NCBI GenBank assembly: GCA_964036195.1
Contig: OZ038451.1
Coordinates: 8,312,529 to 8,376,528 of the forward strand
Direction of reading: 5' to 3'
Length of the DNA: 64,000 bases
Origin: Sphaerolaimus hirsutus
Taxonomy: Eukaryota; Nematoda; Chromadorea; Monhysterida; Sphaerolaimidae
Below the pieces are notes generated by a model. It ran no database searches and was not told the DNA's origin. It saw only the letters and a list, made by a program, of their open reading frames with translations. Of this stretch, positions 56,829-64,000 are shown one piece after another. Every line of letters starts with the position of its first letter. Within the stretch, counting starts at the first letter, position 1. The translations under genes and the position numbers were made by a program.

Positions 56829-58293
56829 CACAATTTTTAAGTTTCAAAAATTGTGAAATTGATAACAATAAGCATTTAAATGTTAACTATATAAATAATT
56901 AGGTATTTTTGTGCAAGTTGCAGCACTACACACACACACACACACCACTAGCCATAATTTACCCACAACAAATTACTATTTCTGCATAAATATGCACTCT
57001 TGTCATCAACAATAAAAACCGCTAGAGCCTTGCTAAATAGGCTTTTTGTTGTGGATGAGAAAAATGAGTGTAATTTCCATTTGTTAATACTGTGAATGAA
57101 TGACCAGTGGTGTGTAAAGCGCAAATTGCTCATTTTATTGTAAAATCAATAATTTTTCAACTTAAGCACGCCAATACCGTGTGAACACTGCTTCACTGAT
57201 GCATTTTGTTATTGTTTTCATTGTTTTTATAAGAAAATCTCAAAAGTTGTGTTCCACTTTTTTATAATTTATTTATGATTATAATTCTGTATCAGAAACG
57301 GTGACAGGAATTTAAAAATTTGAAAAAATCATAAATTGAAAATATTTCAAAACTTTTTCAAATGATCAAAATTCTGATTCCCATTGTGTTATGACTTATG
57401 AGTGTCACCTCTGGTTGTAAATGTTTCGCCATGCTCCCATGTGTTGCTAAGTTGCCTTTTAGTAGTGGGCTGCCTATCGTTTATGATTGATTTCTGTGTT
57501 AGATTGAGTTTGACCCTTTTATGTGACCTGTTTGATGAAGTAGTTGTACCCATTCATCATGATGTTCTATGTTTTTGTTCTGCTTCTTGTGTGCCTGTCT
57601 CAATTGAACAATTGCGCCCTATAAAAAAACTAGAAGGATTCTCCTCTGGACCTTTGGTCTGGTTTCACAGTAAAAATACATTACTGCAACCACCTGAGAT
57701 GGACCAACCGGCAAACCCTGATATTGGAGTTAGTGTTTTCAAATTTGTATACTAAATATTTATCATTTTCACTATAGTTGTTAACATCTACTCGAAAAAT
57801 ACTTACTGTGCAAGGAAAATACCCACTTACTTACTGAGTACCAAACTTACTCATTCAGTTTTACGCGTGAGTTCTAAATCCCGTGCCAATAGGTTTGTAT
57901 TACCATATGCTTTGAGGTGGAGTTTAGTTGGACCAGGGAGGTCATAGCAACACAATAAGCAGCTCATTCAAATGAATTTGTAATGCCACATCAAAGGTGC
58001 AACTTTAAGTATACTGAAAAGTACCTGAGTACAGAAATGGATTTAAATAATTTCAATATGGCACATAAAAAGTGACTACACCATTAGGTATGTACTATTT
58101 ATTATCATGTTCCAAAAAATTATCATATGACTCGAAATACCCCCACGAATAAAAGCCCCCCTTGAATTACCCCCTCGAAACACACCCAGGTTTTTTCGAG
58201 CCGATAAAAGAATATTCCCTCCTTGAAATACCCCCTCTGGAATGATGTAAATAATGTATCTATTGATGCCAGTTTGCATCGCAGACACACATA

Positions 58294-59140
58294 CCGTATT
58301 TACTCGAATGATTCCCCCGGGAATTATTTTTTCCTCAGACATTTTCGAGGGGGGAACTATTCAAGGGGGGGGGGAATTATTCAAGTGGGGGAATTATTAT
58401 TTCCTCAAAATTTTCAGGCATGTTTTCATCACACTACATACACAATTACCGTATTACCTCGAAATACCCCCATGGGGGTTTATTATTTCGCCAGCAAAAT
58501 TTGAGGGGGGGTTAATTCGAGGGGGGGGTTTATTCGAGGGGGGGGTTTTATTATTTCGCCAGAAAATTTCGTGGAATTCGTAGTAAAGAATACGCTATTT
58601 CTTACACAAAACGGTAATAAATGTGAGAATATAGGTTATATTGGGGCTATAGATGTACATATGTATACAAATGAGCGTAAAAGAGTAGCTGCGATGCAAA
58701 TAAGTAGTAATAAATACATCATGTACATTGCATACATGATGTACATCATTCCGGAGGGGGGGTATTTCGAGGGGGGGGTTTATTATTTCCCCAGCCCATT
58801 TTGAGGGGGGGGTTAATTCGAGGGGGGGGTTAATTCAAGGGGGGGGGATAATTCGAGGTAATACGGTACATCTAATTTCCATTGGTAATGCACATTCCAT
58901 TGCATCTTTGCACAGCGAATGTGTTGCATTTGTATGCGATGAATCAGTCCAGGCACAGCTTTTTTGCTTGGTTTCATTCCTTCGATTGTTTAAAAAAATA
59001 TATGTGCATTATCTATCCTCTCATTTGGGGGGGGGGGATTATTCAAGTGGGGGAATTATTTTTTCCTCACTCGTCTAGCATGGGGGAATTATTCGAGGGG
59101 GGAATTATTCAAGACGGGGGAATTATTTGAGTAAATACGG
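58294..59140. mobile_element. CCGTATTTACTCGAATGATT element with a nested relative
   Basis: The outer ends are CCGTATTTACTCGAATGATT and AATTATTTGAGTAAATACGG, TA-flanked. Inside, at a TA, sits 58449-58866 (CCGTATTACCTCGAAATACC ... TTCGAGGTAATACGG), a relative with a different word. Cores repeat GGGGGGAATTATTC and GGGGGGGTTTATT words. Confidence 0.85.
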
Positions 59141-59774
59141 TATGTCCCGTTTTATCCTATTTTCTCACATTTATTACCGGTTTTGGGTATGAAAAAGTGT
59201 ATTCTTTACTATGAATTTCATGAAAATTTCTGATGAAATAATAACCCCCACCCCCCCCTCCAATAAGCTCCCCTTCGAAATAGCTCCCCACTCAAAAGTT
59301 CCACTCTGAAAAAATACCCCCCCTGGGTTAATTTCAAGGAAATATGGAAATTGGGTACCTCTGATTGGAGCGTATGCTTTATTAAGGTAATACAATGTAT
59401 TTTCTGTGATTTTATTTAAGCAACTTCATTTACTGACAATAATCCACAGGAACATAAACATGGTGTAAAATGGCTAAAGGGTACCGCAAATCCTCGAATT
59501 AGACCCCCTCAAATAACTCCCACTTGAATAACTCCCCCTGTTGGCGAGGAAGGGAAAAAATAACTCCTCCCTCGAATATCTCTCCCCTTTGGATGACATA
59601 CAAAGATACAAACAACAAGATAATACAAACAACAAAAGACATACAAAGATACAAAATAACATACAAAAGCATATTAGCCTACAGCAGCGACAGCAGATAC
59701 ATGACGTGTATGCAGTGTATACACACGTTTTTGTTGTTGTTGGATAGTTTAATACATGAATTACTTGAGTTTAC

Positions 59775-60383
59775 CAGAGTTGTTAAAAGGTATGTACGTT
59801 AAAAATACGCGTACGCGAGTACGCGATAAATACATTTACATATACTTTTCAAAAAAATACCGTACGCACTTGTACGCGTACACTTTCAAAGCGTACGCGT
59901 ACGGAAAATGTATTTATGAAAATTCAATGTGGGACATATTTATAAAGTAACTACACTGCTATGTATTTACAGAAGTGGTTCCATTGAATATTTTAGATAT
60001 GTGGGGGTAGTGCCTTTAAAAATTTCAAATTTCGCAACCAAATCGAAATGGTTATGGAGGCAATGGATGTGGTAAACGAGTCGGGAGAATGATAATTTTT
60101 ATCTCCTAGAAAAAAGAGACCTTGAAAACTACTAAATATATAATCTGTCATTTGCTTATAGAAAAACATACGTTGTGCTGTACACGTATGAAGAAGTGCC
60201 CACTTTTATGCATTCTATGAAGAAAAGTAGTCATTTCAACACTCACAAAAAAGTACCCACATTTACGCGTACGTACGAGTAAAAAAAAAGTATTTTACGT
60301 TTTCTATACTTTGTGGTGAGTAAAAAAAAAAACTTTACGTTTACATATACTTTTTAAAAAGTTCAGTAATTCTAACAACTCTG
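59775..60383. mobile_element. hAT-type element with CAGAGTTG ends, copy 2
   Basis: It starts CAGAGTTGTTAAAAGG and ends TCTAACAACTCTG, with the exact 8-bp duplication GAGTTTAC at 59767-59774 and 60384-60391. The core has ACGCGTACG words. Related by its ends to 47856-49261. Confidence 0.92.
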
Positions 60384-61035
60384 GAGTTTACAGACTACAT
60401 CCATGCAATGAATTAAGTCATTAAGTTTTCTGAGGAAAAATACTCCCCCCCCCCCTTGAATAACTCCCTCCGCCTCCACCAAAACATCTGAGGAAAAAAT
60501 TACTCCCATGGCGGTCTTATTCGCGGATTTAGAGAAATTTATCATATTACCTCCAATATAAGGTACCCTCTAATATAAGGTATACCTTTTGCATTTTTTG
60601 AACGTGATAAAATAAATATAAGGCATATTTTACCTCCAATATAAGTATGCCTATAATATGAGACACAGCTGGCTGCATGCCAAAACGTGTAAAATCGTAA
60701 AAACTGTTGTCCAACATGGCGGACAACAATGAAAATGGTGCCGAAGGGGATCCAGACAACTCTGTGCAACTCGTATTAGGCCTGGTTCACCATTTTGTTT
60801 CATTACAGTTTGGTAAAATGAATTGCATTGTTGTTCACTGTTGGTAATATGTTTGCAAAATCTGGCGAAAACAATATAATGTATACCTCTAATATAAGGT
60901 ACATCAAAACGCTAAAAAGGCTGACGAAATCAATATAAGGTAGGTATACCTTATACTGGTGGTAATACGGTAACACATTTAACGTGGAGTAACTCGAAAT
61001 TAACATAAAATGACCGACAATCAAAATTCAACATA

Positions 61036-61602
61036 CAGGGGTGGGCATCTTCAGTTACCGCTGGAAAAACGCGATAGCTTGAGCTACGGTTGAGCTATCA
61101 CAGTGAAATTTTAACACAATAGAGTAGACTCCATAGGACACCTATTCTGAAGTTTGCAACCCAAACGGCCACATTTTGGGTGAGTAGTGGAACACACCGT
61201 TTTTAGTGTAATTTTGTGACTAGGCGTCACCCATAGGATAAATCGAGGGTGGCATTTGAGGGGGGGGGGGGGTCACCGGTCTTTGATGTTGTCCCATTCT
61301 GTCGTACATTGGCCGATTTGGATGCCCTTTGAGTATGTTGGGGTTTGGGGTCGGGGCTACAACCAAATTCTTTGTTTTTCTCGAATAGTCCCCCAGTCCT
61401 GAGATAACGGGGGTCAAGTCACAAAATTACACTAAAAACTGTGTGTTCCACAACTCACCCAAAATGTGGCCGTTTGGGTTGCAAACTTCAGAATAGGTGT
61501 CCTATGGAGTCTACTCTATTCTGCTAAAATTTCACTGCGATAGCTCAACCGTAGCTCAAGCTATCGCGTTTTTCCAGCGGTAACTGAAAATGCCCATCCC
61601 TG
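61036..61602. mobile_element. 567-bp foldback, CAGGGGTGGGCAT ends, copy 2
   Basis: Same family, length and TA flanks as 55957-56523, differing by scattered substitutions and small indels that balance out. Suggests a mobile family with a fixed size. Confidence 0.88.
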
Positions 61603-61647
61603 TACAATAACCAATAACTCGCATTCAACATAAAATCACGGCTTAAC

Positions 61648-61861
61648 ATGTAACTTATCCGTCCAGAAATTGTCGCCTTTTTTAATTGCAACAATGTTTG
61701 GCAAATAGCGCACCTCCACAATATTTAGATCACTATATGATGCATTTTTTGGTCCAACACCGTGTAAAACTTTAAAGCGAAAATTCACATTGTCAACCAA
61801 CTCTAGCAAACGTTTTGTATTTTTGTCACGGTACAATAACTCAGTATCCTCAATTATGTAC
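61648..61861 (-). CDS. Isolated exon-like ORF, function unknown
   Basis: On the minus strand an acceptor ATTTCTTTCCAG leads into an open frame ending at a possible GTTAAG donor. The product (IIEDTELLYRDKNTKRLLEL, then VNFRFKVLHGVGP, then VEVRYLPNIVAIKKGDNFW) has coding-like composition. I recognise no domain. It lies upstream of the lectin-like gene on the same strand and could be an exon of a neighbouring gene. Confidence 0.45.
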
Positions 61862-62336
61862 CTGGAAAGAAATGATGTCTCCTTGAACAAATAAATACAA
61901 GAAAAGAGTGATACCTTGAAAAACCTAAAACACCGTGTTACTGTGTAAAATGTACAAAACTTTTTTTTCTGTGTTTAAGTATGTACCTAAATGTAAAGCA
62001 CTTTGTGTCTTCAATTAAGTTCCCAGGAGAGTTGTTTTTCATCAGACTTTTTTCATTTGAAACGTAAGGGAGGGGTTATTTTTTCATGAGAGGGTTCAGT
62101 ATAATGCACGAATCTGTGTTGGCAAAATGTCAGTACAAAAATAAAATGGGAAATTTAAGGATAAAATAAAATAAAATGGAAAATATGAAAAATGTATAAA
62201 ATTTGTATTTTTGTAAAACTGTTTAAAAAAATCATATATTTTTTGTAAAATATTATTTACCCTGAATCCTCGATCAGTAACCGAGAAAAAAGTGCTATGT
62301 ATCTTTTCACTGCTTTGTCGCGCATATTGTTAAGAG

Positions 62337-62515
62337 TAGTGATGTAAAAAACGCCAGACTTTTGGCGCCAAGCGCCAAAAGCGCCATGGCGCTTTTGGCA
62401 TGCGAGCGCCAAGCGCCAATGGCGCCACAGCAAAATAGCGCCAAGCGCCAAAAGCGCCATGGCGCTTTTCCGGACCATGGCGCCAAGCGCCAATGGCGCC
62501 AGCGCCAAACATTTT
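62337..62515. repeat. GCGCCA palindromic array 1
   Basis: After AGTGATGTAAAAAACGCC comes a run of GGCGCCAAGCGCC, AAAGCGCCATGGCGCTTT and CAATGGCGCCA words. It gives false open frames on the minus strand. No clear right terminus. Confidence 0.8.
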
Positions 62516-62648
62516 TGCTGCTCATAAAGTGCAACCGTGCTAATGCAGTGCTGTTTACATATTTGTGTGAGACGCAAGATATAAATAAGTCAAATCGAGT
62601 CAAAACTTTTATTTTTCTGATGTTATTTTACAGCTGAGAGTTGGGTTA

Positions 62649-63019
62649 CCGTATTTCTTCTAATAGAATCACATACCTCCAATAGAACTACACCTACAAT
62701 AGAACGGCAGGTTTTAGCACGTCTGCGTGCCCATGAAAACAATAAAATGGCACCCCCCCCCCCCCAATATAATGGCAGGTAGAAATTACGTTGGAAGATT
62801 CATGGTTGTTTTCACATTTGGTTTTGTTTAAATTGATTCTGTGATATGGAAAGTTGTTTATGTTTCATAAAAACACTATGTTTAAATGAAGAATGTGTGG
62901 AAAATATTGGTGAAAAAATAGAACGGCAGCCTCCAATAAAAAGGCACCTCCAATAGAATGCCAGGTAAAAAAGTTGATGAAAAAAATAGAATGGTGCTTC
63001 TCTGTTCAAAGAAATACGG
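62649..63019. mobile_element. CCGTATTTCTTCTAATAGAA element
   Basis: TA-flanked ends, CCGTATTTCTTCTAATAGAA and GTTCAAAGAAATACGG. Words around CCTCCAATAGAA and AGAACGGCA repeat. Same subfamily as the element nested at 40938-41316. Confidence 0.8.
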
Positions 63020-63053
63020 TAACAATGGCAAGCCATCTAGAAAAAAGTGCTTA

Positions 63054-63477
63054 CCGTATTACCTCGAATTATCCCCCCCCCTTGAATTAACCCCCCCCCC
63101 TCGAAATACCCCCCCGAAATTTCGGCTGAGGAAATAATAAACCACCCCTCGAAATACCCCCCCTAAAATTGAGTGTAACGTGAACGTACATGACAAATAC
63201 CGCAATTTGTGATCTGTACTATGCAGAACACACGTTAACACTGATGATTAGGTGACGTTAGGGAAGGGTTCTTATGTATATACAGTAATATATGCCTATA
63301 AACACATAAATCTATGTGATCGTTCGATATTTTTACGTCTGCGTATGGGGAATTTCCGAAAATTTCTGGCGAAATAATAGACCCCCCCCCCTCGAATAAA
63401 CCCCCCCTCGAATTATCCCCCCTCAAATTTTGCTGGCGAAATAATAAACCCCCTGGGGGTACTTCGAGGTAATACGG
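63054..63477. mobile_element. CCGTATTACCTCGAATTAT element
   Basis: TA-flanked ends, CCGTATTACCTCGAATTATC and ACTTCGAGGTAATACGG. The core has CCCCCC tracts and GGCGAAATAATA words. Same subfamily as 58449-58866. Confidence 0.85.
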
Positions 63478-63679
63478 TAGATTTTTATAGATACGTCGAA
63501 CACGCATTTGAACGTCGTTCATCGGCTTGTGAGCAAACTTTGAATTGGGATGGGAATCCTTAGGCCCCTTATTCCGTTTCCTTAGATTTGTTCTTCCTGG
63601 AATATGCTTAAACACATTCAATTATGTCAATTATGCACACAAGGTCTTTTTACAAAAAATAATGATTTATTTTTGAACC

Positions 63680-63893
63680 ACTTGGCGCTTTTTTGGCGCT
63701 TTTGAAAACGCTAGCGCCAAGCGCCAATGGCGCCACGGCATCATAGCGCCAATCGCCAAAAGCGCCATGGCGCTTTTCCGTAGCACAGCGCCAAGCGCCA
63801 ATGGCGCCACAGCAAAAAGGCGCCAAGCGCCAATGGCGCCACAGCAAAAAGGCGCCAAGCGCCGAAAGCGCCATGGCGCTTTTACATCACTAG
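63680..63893. repeat. GCGCCA palindromic array 2
   Basis: The same words as 62337-62515, here ending GGCGCTTTTACATCACTAG, the mirror of the left end of array 1. The two arrays may each have one original terminus. Confidence 0.8.
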
Positions 63894-64000
63894 TTAAGAA
63901 TTTAATCACTTCACGGGTATTTACTAGGGTGTCAAATTTCCGTTTTCCGTTTTCCGTTTCCGTTTTCCACAGGCAAATTTTTTCCGTTTTCCGTTCCGTT
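63894..64000. other. Window end with TTTTCCG words
   Basis: Short repeats of CCGTTTTCCGTTT begin near 63950 after CTAGGGTGTCAAATTTCCG. The start resembles the left end of another word-core element cut by the window edge. Confidence 0.4.

Larger units (their letters stand above)
55248..61647. other. Repeat-rich stretch upstream of the lectin-like gene
   Basis: No host exon is supported. It holds two equal-length foldbacks, an uninterrupted CCGCCGAGTATA element, nested CCGTATT-group elements, a hAT-type element with CAGAGTTG ends and ATAAGGTA-word repeats (about 60540-60970). A plus-strand ORF at 57402-57755 has some coding-like wording at its end but no recognised domain. Confidence 0.6.

Noticed and set aside
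58076..59130. Gly-rich ORFs such as repeated G-G-I/V-F-R-G products around the C/G-run elements.
   Set aside because: They are translations of GGGGGG/TATTTC words of foldback elements and recur wherever these elements occur.

Overview
This is animal nuclear DNA, most likely from an invertebrate. The evidence is split host genes with GT/AG introns and human-like domain families (CRAL-TRIO, C-type lectin, sushi), a very high load of short inverted-repeat transposons, and one run of N (46362-46561). I cannot name the phylum. No CRISPR array, rRNA or bacterial-style operon is present.

Region 1 (283-27436) is one giant, young LTR retrotransposon of about 27.15 kb. It has near-identical 1.07 kb LTRs, a 5-bp target duplication AAATT and a polypurine tract. 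The primer-binding site extends into an antisense copy of a complete 76-nt tRNA-Lys(CTT), including its CCA end. After a 10.3 kb leader it carries a gag-like ORF, a 1155-aa ORF with a UPF1-like superfamily 1 helicase, an envelope-like secreted glycoprotein ORF, and a large pol ORF. The pol ORF holds a membrane segment, two tandem retropepsins, RT, RNase H, a D,D35E integrase with a GPY motif, and a C-terminal dUTPase-like fold. The envelope-like and pol ORFs are in the same frame. They are separated only by a 1030-bp hAT-type MITE with an exact 8-bp target duplication, itself carrying a second nested MITE. The ancestral copy therefore probably had envelope and pol in one polyprotein, placed after a helicase gene. 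I know of no described element with this layout.

Region 2 (27823-38219) holds six plus-strand exons whose phases all agree. They encode a CRAL-TRIO protein that looks most like MOSPD2. The retrotransposon lies upstream of the first of these exons, in the same orientation, probably within an intron. The MSP domain and membrane anchor expected of MOSPD2 are not visible.

Region 3 (about 47409-55247, minus strand) holds exons of a secreted or membrane protein: signal peptide, C-type lectin domain, PAN-like cysteine-rich exon, sushi-like exon and one unassigned exon. A further isolated minus-strand exon-like ORF lies at 61648-61861.

The rest is a mosaic of foldback elements. They include hAT-type MITEs with 8-bp duplications, a TA-flanked group whose ends start CCGTATT and whose cores are C-rich repeated words, GTTGACAT-rich foldbacks, a pair of equal-length 567-bp foldbacks, GCGCCA palindromic arrays, a 1.5 kb TCAAGTGATAAATG minisatellite and several very long perfect hairpins. 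All calls are from reading the sequence by eye; no database search was run.
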